Assembly (NCBI RefSeq): GCF_001411555.2
Contig: NC_049901.1
Coordinates: 32,312,838-32,376,837, forward strand
Reading direction: 5' to 3'
Length of the DNA: 64,000 nt
From: Juglans regia
Lineage: Eukaryota; Streptophyta; Magnoliopsida; Fagales; Juglandaceae
Shown: positions 10,408 through 22,840 of the stretch, piece by piece
Layout: every line of letters starts with the position of its first letter
Numbering within the stretch: position 1 is the first letter of the stretch
Program-made: the position numbers and the translations under genes
Notes under the pieces: generated by a model
Databases searched by the model: none
Told to the model about the DNA's origin: nothing
Seen by the model: the letters and a program-made list of their open reading frames with translations, nothing else

Positions 10408-10525
10408 ATGGGTAGAGGAAAGATTGAGATCAAGATGATCGAGAACGTACACTACCAATCGTCAAGTCACCTTCTGCAAGCGGAGAAATGAACTCTTGAA
10501 GAAAGCTTGTGCTATTGCTTGCTTG
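10408..10525 (+). pseudogene. captured MADS-box fragment (AGAMOUS-like)
   Basis: Starts MGRGKIEIKMIEN, shifts frame by one base near 10446, then continues TTNRQVTFCKRRNELLKKA. This is the DNA-binding N-terminus of a type II MADS-domain factor; the TFCKRRN wording is that of the AGAMOUS/SEEDSTICK group. After LLKKA the frame departs from the family and runs into short imperfect repeats of GCTTGTGCTGTTACTTGTGC up to about 10620. M replaces the usual R after IEIK. No K-box or later exon is present. Frameshift and truncation make it non-functional. Confidence 0.75.
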
Positions 10526-13500
10526 GTATGCACCAAGGCTTGTGCTGTTACTTGTGCTATTAGCTTGTGCTGTTACTTGTACTGTTGCTTGCTTGGTATG
10601 ACACCAAGGCTTCTGAAGTGTAACTGTTAGTAGCATTCTCTTTCAATAATCGTGAGCCATGACTGGATACAAAACAGAGGTGGATGTGATTGACCTTTTA
10701 TAGTTTAAGATTATGTTTATAGTTTACATGTTTTATTTAGCCCTTTATTTTCTCTAAAATTCTTTCAAACAAAATTCAGTATACTTCATAATTAGGTCTG
10801 GATTTATTTTGGCCAAATAGTTTTGTTTGGTTGAGTTGATCTTTTCTCCAATAGTTCAGCTTCATTTGTTTATAGTCTAACAACAGTAAGTTGGCTTTCA
10901 TTTTGTAACTTGGTGTCTTCGATGTCTAAGAATGTTTAGAAAAAAGCATGAATATTTGAACTGATAACTGCATGCTCTTTCTGATTACAAGTCTCTTGCA
11001 GAGTATAATATATAGAATGAACATCACCTCAATTTGACCCAGAAAAAAATATGATATAGCCAATGGCTTCTAACAAAAGACAAGCATGTCTGGGAATGTT
11101 GAGAAGGCCATCCAGAGAAGTTATGGGCTCTTCCCTGCTATGAAAATCTTCAAGAGGTAACACTTCTGGTCATTATTCATTCCTTATCATGGATATCTGA
11201 TGTTAATAATTCTCAGCTGCTATACTTGCTATTCTTCAATTTTTAGCCTATGTATTGTGCATTAGATTGTGCACAAAATAAAGAATAAAGAACTAATCTT
11301 TACAAATAATTCAATCCCAAATTAACTCCACTAAAATAACAGGAAGTGCCTTGAGTTTTACACACAAATTCAATGTGTTACCTACATAATCTCAACCAAA
11401 AGAGAGAAAGAAACTAGGTTTACAAACCTATATATAAAACTCCAAAATGGATCTAATTTTAGCCATATTGCATATGTAAAAATAGCTCCACAATTTTGAC
11501 CACATACTTGTAACACTAAATAATGAATGAAGTCTGATCTGGTCGCATAATCTTTAGAATTTCATTTCTGACTTACGTGTCCCAAATTATTGATCTCTTA
11601 CATTCAATGATGAATAACACTAATGACAGCTTGAAATGCAAAAATCCATTAGATATGCCTCTAAAAGTATTCAACTAGTTTTTTTAAGAAAATGATTACA
11701 AAATTTTTAACAAACAATATAGGTTCTTTTTTATGAATAAAAATTTTATTGAGACATGTAACATTAACAAACAATATAGTTTAAGTACTTAATAAGGTGT
11801 AAGGTACAAAGAACTGGCTCTTTAACTATAGCTTTTATGGACTTGAATTTTGATTAGCTATTGCAATTCTACCAACTTTTGGGTCTGACTAGTTTTGGTT
11901 TGCATATGTTTCTGAATTAAGTAGCACAGTTCTTGCCAAAATCAGATGCATTTTTCTTATTCTACACATACTGTCAACCCATTAATAAAAATTAGTGATA
12001 ATAATGTTTATTTTCTGATTTTGGTAAGATCAGATTTTAAAATAAGCTCTTACATTTTATTTTTGGTGACACTTTTGTTAAGGTAAAGTCATTTGGGGGG
12101 TTTTGAGAAAGATTTGAAGTTTTTGAGTCTCCCTATTTTTTTTTCCTTGAAACGAGAACTGAGCTTTCAACCCAATGGTCTTTAAACAATATTTATGAAT
12201 ATCAAAATATAGAAACGGCGTTTGATTTTATCTTAGAATTGCTTCTGTGATTTTAATTGTGTATGTTTACATATCTTCACTTGGTTGTCCTGTTCTATGC
12301 ATCTTGTTCCAGTAGAGGTATAGAAAGTTTACCTTGTTAAATATGTGCAGGATGTTAATTCAGTATTCGATATGTTTGTTTCTTCTATTTTTCAGATCTG
12401 GGTTTGAATTAAGGTAAACATTCCACCAAATATTTTGAATGGCTTTGTGGCACTTCTTTCGGATGGAGGATTTTGACAAGATTGGAAGCGAAGACATGAC
12501 CAGGATATATTTTCATTTGCTATATATTTAGTTCTTGTATAACTTTAATTTTGGTATGTGGTTGCTAAGCATGCACTGATTGTAAGTGATTGTAAGAGGG
12601 AAATAAAAGGGAAATGAGACCTGTAATATACACATTGTTTACTTTGTGTTTCATTTGCTGTAATATTTGTGAGATGAATGAAAAATAAGCTTAGATCTGT
12701 ATTTGTTAACATGTTGCATATTCGTCCTGCTCATAGAATCTGTGAGAAAGAACAATCGAATGCTGAGTGTCATTGGTTATATTATTTCTTTTTTCAAGTT
12801 GATTACATTGACAAAGCTTAGAATCATCACCACTTTTTCATCTTATAGAGTAAATCCATGGGTAGACTAAGAAATGGTTGGCTGAACAAGCATAATTTAT
12901 GAGAGTGAAATCAAACAAAGTTGGCTTCTTTCTTTTGCAATCCATCTAATCCTCTACAACGCTCTTGTATTGAAGAAAGTTATCGCCTGAACTTTGGATT
13001 CTTTGACAGATGACATCCAAGTAAAAAGAATCAACCGAGTTAAGATCATCTTCATGCCAAAAATTCTTTTTTTTTTTTTTAAGGTACTGGCAGTAATTTT
13101 AGACTACCAAGTTTGATTGATTGTGGTTGGTTTGTTGGCATAGCAACTTCATTCTAAGTTATTTTTTTACCTTATTAAGCTACCTCTTACACAAAAACCA
13201 ACCCAGTTAAATTTTTATTTTCTTCTTTTATTCTTGAGTACACAACACCAATAGATTGTATCGCATTATAGTGCAAAAAAAAAAAAACAAAACAATCACC
13301 CATGATTGTCGTATCGACTTAAACATGTGAATAACATATATATCTAATGTTCCGGTTAGCTCCCAGAGGGTATTTACAGTTGGAGTCAAATCTCTCATTC
13401 CCTTTATAGAATCTTCCCCACTTTTTCATCTTACAGAGTAAAGCAAAAAATATATCTTATAGAAAAATCAATCTTATGTAACAAAAAAAAAAACAAAAAA

Positions 13501-13757
13501 ATACAATCAATAGTCAGTCATACAGATGAAGGGAGGGACTCTGGAAAAATATTTTTCATGCCCAGTTCACTAAATGCTTGTCATAATGAGGCACTGCTTT
13601 GAGATGAGAAGTTGAAAAACAATAAACATCTTCATATGCGTTCAAGAATTAAGAATAAAGCAAAGAACAAAAAAGGTAAGATTTGTTCATAGGAAAAATC
13701 TGCAACTCCCAATTGATTTGTTCAATTGATTTACAAATGACAACTCCCAAATTGCAG
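10526..13757. other. cargo interior: intron/intergenic-like DNA
   Basis: Imperfect GCTTGTGCTGTTACTTG repeats at 10500-10620 are followed by AT-rich sequence. A short open piece at 11086-11157 (MSGNVEKAIQRSYGLFPAMK, then stop) may be another exon scrap, but I cannot assign it. 12590-12690 has several AATAAA-like and TGTAA signals that could be a captured 3' UTR. Nothing else is supported. Confidence 0.35.
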
Positions 13758-13956
13758 TCAATGAACTCTCCTTGCACTCTTAAGATAGTCTGCCCTTATT
13801 GCCCACAATTGTTCTCCCACTAATATGTCTGGGCAATTGGCCCGAATCGGTGCTGCACAGTGGAAGAAAACATTTTCATAAGTACCTCTGAATCGATTAC
13901 TTCCTCCATCAAAGGATCCACCAATTCCACCACACTTCATTGTACTTGTTAAAGGC
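13758..13956 (-). pseudogene. candidate terminal exon, unidentified protein
   Basis: On the minus strand an acceptor (TAACGTGCAG) is followed by an open frame with MKCGGIGGSFDGGSNRFRG and later GEQLWAIRADYLKSARRVH, then a stop at 13758. The composition and splice acceptor resemble a real last exon. I do not recognise the family. A shorter alternative exon could start at 13852 (acceptor CACTGTGCAG). It lies inside the cargo of the hAT-like element, in opposite orientation to the ClpX and MADS fragments. Confidence 0.35.
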
Positions 13957-15250
13957 CTGCACGTTATGAAATCCATTGAGAACTTAAACAATTGAATGTT
14001 AGCAGTAACTTTAAAATGCATGGACAACATAACTTAGCAACAAAGTAATAATAAAAGCGATACAAGTACCCTACTTTGGGCTAATTAAAATGACATGAGT
14101 TAGATCCTATATTTGCAAGACAGAAGTAATGGGAAGCAAGTAGCACCACAACCTACATCCTATATTTGCAACTATGTTCTTCCACCTCTGTGGAAACCCA
14201 CATATTTTGGAAGAATTTTTCTTTTTATAAGCCACCCCAAAACAAATGAAATAAACACTTATGTTTGTTTGCCAATGATGCACAGCCCATTCCTAAGAGA
14301 TCTGAATATATGTGGCTACATTTATAACAAACTAATGATGCATGGATTCACAAAACAAGTTTGGATACATTTGCGATTAATTTCATAAGAAACAGGAAGT
14401 CTACGATAACATAAGAAAATGGTAATAAGAATGATGATGATGATATGAAAAATAAAAGGCCCAAGACACTCTTGGGGGCATGCCTTGCAGGACAAGAACT
14501 ATGTAATGACAGTCAAGCTTCTTGGTTGAAGAATCTCTTCGAGGGGAAGTGGGGAAGCTATCTAGATTCTTGGGGAGATACACCTGCTAGACACTGAAGT
14601 ACCTCCGATCATAATCAAAGAGTTCCAAAACAACAAAGTTGTATATTAAGACAAGACTATTGGAATTGCTGATACCTGAAACATCTACTTCCTATATCTA
14701 GAGATCACCTTTTTTTTATGGGGTATCTAGAGATAGATTACATTATGAAGGCATTGCAGTCTCCCCTAATGATATTTTTGTAGAGACCATAAAGTAGTTC
14801 CATCCTCTATCCCCCCCCCCCAAAAAAAAATTTCAAACTATACTAAGAAGTGTCTTCTAGAAATTACAACAAATATAATAGCAGAGTCATCTCAAGGTAA
14901 TGCAGGAGACTCATTTGATTCCAGTCAAAAGATCAAATTTTTTTTTAGATATTTCAACTTCCAAGATTTATTAATCAGTGTACCATCATAGAAATGCACA
15001 CAAAAAAATCATCTATATCCATTTCATGAAAATTATAGGATGCATATTTAAAGATCTCAAACTGACTGCTACATCAAAGTCAACATGCACAGCAGCAAAT
15101 AATACATTGTCTTTTTTCAGGAATATATACAGTCACAGAAACCAAATGAAAAATCAAAGAAAGGGAACGTGACGTGTGTACCAACCGAAAGTTATAAAAT
15201 GATTGCGATTTTATGGAATAAAAATACAAAACCAAAATTCGTCAACATAC

Positions 15251-15331
15251 CTCCTCAATGTAAGATTTCACCCAGATTTGAAGAACATTAAACCCTAGAA
15301 CCCCAGAGCCAAACAAATGTACGGTGCAAAC
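15251..15331 (-). pseudogene. candidate internal exon, unidentified protein
   Basis: On the minus strand GTGATTCTAG (acceptor) precedes an 81-bp, 27-codon open exon containing LFGSGVLGFNVLQIWVKSYI, followed by the donor GAGGAG|GTATGT. Phase is zero at both sides. Family not recognised. It could belong to the same captured gene as 13758-13956, with the GAAGAAGAAG-rich 15600-15760 as a 5' region. Confidence 0.35.
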
Positions 15332-15433
15332 CTAGAATCACACGGAAAAAGGAGGTAAAATTTGAAGAACATTAATGGGTTTGTCGATACATTACATGTT
15401 TCTAGCCACATATTTGGTGGGCTCTTTACTTTA

Positions 15434-15924
15434 TCATGGTGTGGAATCCTCTCGTCGCAGATCTAAAGGATCGGAGGATGAGCCGATGGGGAAATCATGG
15501 GGATGAGCCGATGAGGATGAAGGGAGGGGGAAGATGAAGCACAAGTTTGAGAGGGCTTCAAATTTTGAGGGGGAAATCACAATGCACGTGAGGGGACTGA
15601 GAGAGTTATAGAGAAGAAGAAAAAGAAGAAGAAGAAGAAGAAGGTCTTGCCGAAAATGTATTTCACGATTGATAAGCATAAGACTTAGAGAATTTGGGGT
15701 TTTCGAAATCGTCATGGGATTTGTTGTGATTCACAGAGAAGAAGAAGAAGGTTCAGGGTTTTGTGAGGAAAGTTGAGGGATTTGCAGTGAAGAAGTTGGA
15801 TTAGAAGCGTGAGGGGATTGAGGGTTGAAACCCAGAAGCAGTTTGGGGTTTTCGTCGAAGCACACTTTCGAAGAAACCAATAGTAGGCTGTTGTAAAGAT
15901 TTTTCCTTCGTATAAATGGGTTGA
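15434..15924 (-). other. possible captured 5' region with GAA repeats
   Basis: Contains a (GAA)n tract at about 15619-15642 and 15738-15750. The minus-strand frames are leucine/serine-rich because of the repeat, so I do not call a protein. The segment ends near CTTCGTATAAAT, where homology to the hAT arm resumes. Confidence 0.3.
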
Positions 15925-16116
15925 ATTGGCATGCATAATCCATTTAATCTAATTAAAATAATTTTATATAAAAATTAAAATATATATTTATTAGTAGTCA
16001 CAATATCTTAAAAATAAAAATAAAATCTCATACTAACAAAAAATATTAATATTTTTTTAATTTTATCATATAATAAAATCAATATTACAAATCTTACAAT
16101 AACAAATATGAGCATA
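15925..16116. repeat. right arm of the hAT-like element, part 1
   Basis: Matches the inverse of 55200-55330 (GCATAATCCATTTAATCTAATT, TATTTATTAGTAGTCACAATAT). It is interrupted at 16117 by an LTR retrotransposon and continues at 22841. Confidence 0.7.
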
Positions 16117-18823
16117 TATAACGCCCCGGTCCCGGATGGGTCAGAGAGTTACTATTTGTTACTCAAAAATTATAAATCACAATTCAGATATAAACTCTAA
16201 CTTCTCAATTACATATAAATCTCAATGTTTAAAACTCCTACTCCCAAAATAATTAACTATGAACGCCACTAAGTCTCAAAATAAACCTCAACCTTCCAAA
16301 ATACCCAATCGACAAAGCAAAACAAAACTATTGAATAAAATGTTCAGATAACCAAAATACCCTCTTTGTACTTATTCCACTATGCTCACCTAGCCTTATA
16401 CATGATTTATAGTCTTCATCCCCAGTTGTACTATCAAAATTATCTGAAAAATGTTATGGAGATAAGGTGTGAGTTATCAACAACTCAGTAAGCATATAAC
16501 ATATACTAATATGTAAACATGAGCATTTTCAGAAAATTTGGTATGTAGAAACAAAATATTTCATTTTCATATGCAGATCTCATAAACGTGTTATCAGAAA
16601 ATCCAAACGACTTTTAAATCTTTCCATACTCAAAAAAACCAACTATTCATATTCAAAGATGCTTTTCATATTCAAAGTCCATTTTCATATTCAAAAACTA
16701 ACAGTGCATATTCAAAGATCCGTTTCATATACAAAGACCTTTTTCATATTCAAAAACACTTTATTCACATTCAAAAACACTTGTTCATATTCAAAAACAC
16801 TTTGGTATAACATAACAAAACATTTTCATCTTATCATATCGTATCATATCATATCATATCATATCATATCATATCATGTCAACATATCATATCGCATACC
16901 ATGTTTAACCCATGTGGTAGGGTGGTGCTATCCCTGGTGGCCAAACCGGGCAGTATCATATTATGAAACTTCCCATTTTTAAATCTCGAAGTCCCGAGTA
17001 CATGAAAGAACACATAAAAGACCATTTTGTTTTCAAAGTGGGTGCACTCATATCATATCATATCATATCATGTTGGTACCAACCATATCACATGAGCTAG
17101 TATCATCATATCAGAATCACATTCACAATCAAAATCAAAACAGATAAGTACGCCAAAGGTTTTTCATATCCATAACATATCAAACCAGGTGCTGAACATA
17201 TTCTTATCATTTCTGTTTGATAAAAAATAGATCTAAATCATTTTCATATCATATGTACAAAAATTCAAAGATTTCATATTCGCTCTTTTTCACATTTCAG
17301 AAACATGTCAAATATTTCTCTTATTCATGTCAAAAGCATTTCTTTTCTCTTTCATACATATCTCATGAGTGAATGCAAAACATATACTGAGGTTGTTTTT
17401 CACCTTTTCTTTTTAAAACAACATGCATATTTTTACAAACCAACTTCAGTTCATTTCGTTTTATGCAAATTTAGCATAAGAACCTCGCTTACCAAGACTT
17501 TTTTTAGCTATTCTGAATCGTTCCAAAATTGTTTTGAATGAAAGTCAATAGTCATCTATACAGAACACTAAGCATTACTAAACTTCTAAAAGGACTAGCT
17601 AAAACTCTCCATTTACCTAAATTCATATTACAGAAAATAGCTTTGATAACTCTCTAGCTATCAAAAATCTAATAAATATATTATCGTTAAAAATACTTAA
17701 CTTATTATAAAGTCTTTAAATATTTTCCATTAAATATAAAGTGAGACGAAGAACTCTAAAAATAACTCAATAATTTTCTGCAATCAAACTTATGCCCATC
17801 ATAAAATCAAACCCAACAAAAATACAATTTCAAAATGCGTTATAATTAGACTTATAACTCAGAGGGAAATAAATGAAATTTCATCTCAAAAGCTTACTCT
17901 AGTATGGGTAATAAACTTTACGGAAGGCTCAAAGAAGTCACTTACATTTTATTTGAAAACAATGTAGCCGTTTGTGTATAGCATAGGGGTGCGGTAGAGG
18001 CTTACCGAGAGAGAACTAGCGAGGAGGAGAGATCACGTAAGGACTTCGGACAGTACTCTGTGGGCTTCACGGTGAGGGCATGGAGAGGGTGGAACCGAGC
18101 CAAGGAGCAAGAAGATAGTTTGCTCTGTTTACGGTCCTTAAAATAGAGGATGTGATGGAGAATTTCTTACGGCGTTGAGGTGTTCTTCCATGTGTCTAGC
18201 CTACGGTATTAATTGGGTGGAAGTGGCCGTGCGCCTTGGTTGTTTCATGGTGGTTCACGGCCTGAGGAAGCAGCTTTGGTTGGAATATAAAACAGAAGGC
18301 AGACTGCGGTTTGGGGTGTGTAATAGTTCGGGGTGGCCATAAAGTGGTATGGTGGTGAAGGATGTAGGCGTGAGTCAGTGGGTCTCAAGGATTCTGTCGT
18401 GCAGGAGAGAGAGCTCGGCAACATTAGTTGGTGGTTCACAGTGTTGGGGGTGAATGGACGAGATTCAGAGCGAGGGAACACTTACTGTTGTCGAGTTTTA
18501 AGACGACACCAATGGAGACTCAGATTTGGCCAAAATGCAAGAAAGTGAGAGAGCGAGAAGGTTTCTGTTGTGAGTGAGATAGAAAGTGAGAAAAGAAGAG
18601 AAATGAAACTGTAAGAAAAATAATTCGTGGGGAGATGGGATGAGGGAACGAGAGAAATTTGGGTTGAACTAAATTGAAGAGAGGGAGGAAAAGCAAAACC
18701 GTCGGGGTGAGGGAGAAACATAAAGGAAGAGAAACTGAACCAAAAACGTTCTTACCTAAATGACACTATATTATCCCGAGGGCTGCGATTCATTTGGTCT
18801 GGGCCACAGGCCTGGGCTTCACA
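16117..18823 (-). repeat. 3' LTR of retrotransposon A
   Basis: Reads TATAACGCCCCGGTCCCGG at its plus-strand left edge and GGGCCTGGGCTTCACA at its right edge; the minus strand therefore starts TGTGAAGCCC and ends GGGGCGTTATA. It contains a run of ATATC units (about 16825-16880 and 17050-17070). The frames over 18245-18721 are not supported as genes. Confidence 0.7.
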
Positions 18824-18836
18824 TTCTCCCCGCCCC
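18824..18836 (-). other. polypurine tract of retrotransposon A
   Basis: The minus strand reads GGGGCGGGGAGAA directly before the TGTGAAG start of the 3' LTR. This primes plus-strand DNA synthesis in LTR retrotransposons. Confidence 0.6.
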
Positions 18837-19439
18837 ACCCAAAAAAAAAAACAATTTTTGTCCTCGAAATTTGCTACAATTGAAGCAAGGTTTAAAGTAC
18901 TTTTCCCTTACCTCCATTCCATGCCTATTTTAATCGTTGACCATAATGTCAAACCTAATATTCCAATATGATACACCCCAATATTTTTGCCCGGTGCTTT
19001 AAAATACCTCTTAATCCTCTTGGCATACACATTCACGCACATAATGCCATCATACATTAGGGGTAGGGGTCGAGTTCAAGTCTATACATATCAATCTCCT
19101 CAACGGATTTAAAAGCCTAACAATAATGTAAATAGATTTCCCACATAATAGCATATTAGAACTCTCCAAAGTCCGTGGCTTTTAATCTCACACTCAATTA
19201 TGCAACTTGAACTAGAAATGGAGCTACACTTCACTTGGAACACTCTCCTTCTATCGCGTACTCTTACGTGTCCTTTACTAAGCTAAGACCTTCGGGATCA
19301 ACTCACGGTCACTACCTCTTCCAACTCAAGGTCTTACATTAAGTGTTCATCCAGTAAAGTGAACTTATAATTCACCTTAGTATTAAGACACTAAGACCTT
19401 CATCTTACTCTTCGTGTTGACCACATTTCGACGCATGAT

Positions 19440-22186
19440 TCCGACCGACGAAATCACTCATCCCAATCCTAGACAATACACCTGTTACTATCTTCATGCA
19501 CCTTAGCCCACACTAAGCACCGTATAACAACCACGCTTAGGACAGATTACCCATTATATATGATGAATCCGTCCGACACATGTGTCTCACTAGATTACAC
19601 ATGTACCTTACCCTTATCACCTAAGATCAACATATAACAATTTGATCACCTGCTTGTATAAACAAGCACCATACTCCGATACCAACCTTCTCTTAACCCG
19701 ACTAGCATGACTCTTCATGCAACCCGTCCATTTTGACAGTTCATCCCAACACTTAGCATGACAAAACTCCGTTCACAACTACGCCTTACGTCACGTCATG
19801 TAGCTCGGGACTACTCCCTAGCTACACCGTGACCGTGTCACATCACCTGACATCCTGCTACGTCATTTCTACGCCAACTCCTAACACATCACGAGTACGG
19901 TCCCTCACGTACTCCTGTCACATCATGACATCTTGTCACATTCTTGCTACGCTACTTCTACACTAACTCTTCACCCATCATAAGCACGACTGCCAGTAGT
20001 CATGTCACTTTATGACATTCCCCAGTCATGCTTCCGCTGCGCACTCTTACACTTGTTCTGCAATTTCACACATACTCCCAGCCATAAGTCTAACATGTTG
20101 ACACTTGTCACCTCAGACTGTAGGCCACATCACAGCTACTTCGGGACACTGTTCCACAGTTCTCAACACTACTCATCACACTTTACACCCATCAATCACA
20201 CAACCACCCTTATCTCTGCGACACACCACACGGTGTGTTGCTACGCCTTATAAAGTACACTCCACGTATACTCCCTTCTCACACGTTACGCCACATCATC
20301 ACTATGGTGTATATTCCCTTCCTATACACTATGCCACATCACCATTATGGCGTACAGGTCATATGGTGCATCACTCCACTACATGAAGTACACTCCACGT
20401 GTACTCCCTTCACATTACTCTACGCCACACAGAGTAAACTCCACGTGTACTCTTCCCAATCCACACAATGCCACATCATCACTACACTACATACTTCACA
20501 AGCACACTTCATAGCACAGTCCACAACACTTCACAGTACACTACACAAATACATCCAACACTTCACTACACAGAATGCCCAACACTTCATTACACAGCTC
20601 ATCACAATACAACGAACTCCACAATACTAACAGCACAGTCAACAACCTAATCAACTAATCAACATCTAACATAAATAACGAGGGATATAGAGTTATACCA
20701 TCGACGGGGTTGACCTGTGTGTTGATCCCTGACCATCACAGTTGATGACGTCGGAAGGGTCGTACGTGGTGGCTAACCCACGTACGGTGGCTGTCCACCA
20801 CATAAAATGGTTGTTTAGGCTTAGGGCTAGGCTAGGGAAGGCCAATGAAGGCTGAGGGTGGTCTTCATGGTGGCTGGGGTGGCGGAGCACGGCGGATCTG
20901 GTGTGCACACGAGAGGGTGAGGGTTCGTGTGAAGCTAGGGTAGGCTAGGGACTACGGCTGACCATGGAAGGGCTTAGGAGGTGCCGTGGAGGGGCATGGT
21001 GGCAATGGAGTGGCGGCACGGCTGCCTTTGGCGGCAGATCTAAGCCAACGGGTGGAGAGGAGCCATGGGAGAGTGAGAGAGGTGAAGGGCTTGGCTAGCT
21101 TGGAGGAGCTCGGGGAGGAGTCACGATGGCCAGGGGAGGTGCTTGGTGGAGCTAAAACCGGCGCACAGTGGCACTAAGGCTGTCTGTGGCATTGAAGCCG
21201 TGCAAAACCCATTTATGGGTTTCTTGCGTGCGTGCGACGTAAGGGGAGAGGGAGGTTTTTGTGGCTTGGGTTCCATGGAAGGGGTTCACCGGTGAGAGGG
21301 GAGGTCGTTGGTGGTAGTGTGGTGGCCTGGGTGACCACGTACGACGATGGAAGGGGCTGCGCATGGTGAAACCATGCGTGGGTCTCTACGTGTGTGCGTG
21401 GGGGAGGACGACTACGAGGTGGGAGCTAAGTTTTCCGGTGGGAGCTCGCCGGGGTGAGGGGAATCTGCCAGTGGTGGAGGTGAGATTGGGCGGCGCATGG
21501 TGACACCGGGCTGGGCTATGGAAGAATTGGCTAGGAGAGGGGCAGCATACGTCATATGCGTGAGGGAGATGGAGGAGAGAGAGGGGTAGGGAATAGTGTA
21601 GAAGGAAGAGAGAGAGCTTCAGTATTTAATCTAGACCCCTCATTTTGGGATCCTCAAAACGATCTAACGGTGGAGGAATAAAACACTGATTTAAAAATGC
21701 GTAAACATTAACTTAAAAGCACTAATAGGAATTAAGGTAGAATATTATTTAAACTAAACTTTAATTTATAAAATAATATTCCTTCATCATTAATAAAACG
21801 ATGAATTCTTATTTAATATCTTTAAAGAATAAAATCATTTAATTTAATTAGAGTTTTAAACATAATTTTAAATCTCATAATATTTTAGATAACTGAAATC
21901 ATTTTAATAAATAATATTGAAATGATTTTTGACAATTATAATATTTTCGGAGCTCTTCAAAAATATTATAATTGTCTTATTTAAAGTCAATCTTAATTCA
22001 ATAATACTAGAAATACCTCATATAAATATTTTCAGTACATTTAAAACACTGGGCGTACTTTAGAAATCACATAGTATCTTTGAAAACACGCCATCGAGGT
22101 TCAGTATGCATAACGAGGCTCGTAGTTGAATTTGTTTACGTCAGAAAGAATGAGCGTACGTAAGAAGGAAGGAGTGGGGTGTTACA
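19440..22186 (-). repeat. long LTR of family B, minus orientation, nested in A
   Basis: The minus strand starts TGTAACACCCCACTCC at 22186 and follows the same order of blocks as the plus-strand LTR at 59217: a CTTACGTACG start, an AT-rich block with AAAAATATTATAATTG, a GC-rich block (20960-21600), a GATGGTATAAC-type block (about 20690), short CCATATGG-type repeats (20250-20460), and a CTTAGTGTGGGCTAAG region. The plus copy leaves the window where this one reaches about 19440, so the true 3' end is not established and could lie between 18837 and 19440. Confidence 0.55.
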
Positions 22187-22835
22187 GTTGAGGTGTTCTT
22201 CCCTGGGTCTGGCTTGTGGTATTAATTGGGTGGAAGTGGTCATGCACCTTGGTTGTTTCATGGTGGTTCATGGCCTGAGGAAGCAGCTTTGGTTGGAATA
22301 TAAAACAAAAGGCACCCTTCGGCTTAGGGTGTGTAACAATTCGGGATGGCCATAACGTGGTATGGTGGTGAAGGATACAGGTGTGAGTCAGTGGGTCTCA
22401 AGGATTCCGTAGTGCAAGAGAGAGAGCTCAGCAACATTAGTTGGTGGTTCACGGTGTTGGGGGTGAATGGATGAGATTCTGAGCGAGGGAACACTTGCCG
22501 TTGTCGACTTTGAAGATGGCACGAATGGAGACTCAGATTCGGCCAAAATGCAGGAAAGTGAGAGAGCGAGAAGGTTTCTATTGTGAGTGAGATAGAAAGT
22601 GAGAAAAGAAGAGAAAAGAAATTGTAAAAAAAATAATTCGTGGGAGATGGGATACAGGAATGAGAGAAATTCAGGCTGGACTAAATTAAAGAGAGGGAGG
22701 AAAAGCAAAACCGTTAGGGTGGGGGAGAAACAGAAAGGAAACGAAATTGAACCAAAAAAGTTCTTACCTAAACAACACAATATCATCCTGAGGGCTGGGA
22801 TTCATTTGGTCTGGGCCACGGGCCTGGGCTTTACA
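22187..22835 (-). repeat. truncated 5' LTR of retrotransposon A
   Basis: About 650 bp near-duplicate of 18174-18823. The minus strand starts TGTAAAGCCCAGG at 22835 and breaks off at 22187, exactly where LTR B starts. The open frames here are shadows of the repeat. Confidence 0.75.
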
Positions 22836-22840
22836 GCATA

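Larger units (their letters stand above)
16117..22835 (-). mobile_element. LTR retrotransposon A, internally rearranged
   Basis: Flanked by a perfect 5-bp duplication GCATA (16112-16116 and 22836-22840). The left end is a complete 2.7-kb LTR (16117-18823). The right end is the first 649 bp of the other LTR (22187-22835), matching 18174-18823. Immediately inside the left LTR the minus strand reads a purine-rich GGGGCGGGGAGAA tract preceded by AAATTTCGAGGACAAAAATT, the usual tail of plant Ty3/gypsy pol before the 3' LTR. This fixes the orientation as minus. No gag or pol domain remains. Most of the middle (about 19440-22186) is a second LTR type. Confidence 0.75.

Noticed and set aside
13853..13885. 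A 33-bp intron between GT and AG on the minus strand
   Set aside because: Too short for a plant intron; the frame is open through it, so I kept one exon.
16659..16982. 107-codon plus-strand frame with HIQK/FIFK repeats and a repeated IISYH motif
   Set aside because: Arises from TCATATTCAAA and ATATC simple repeats inside LTR A.
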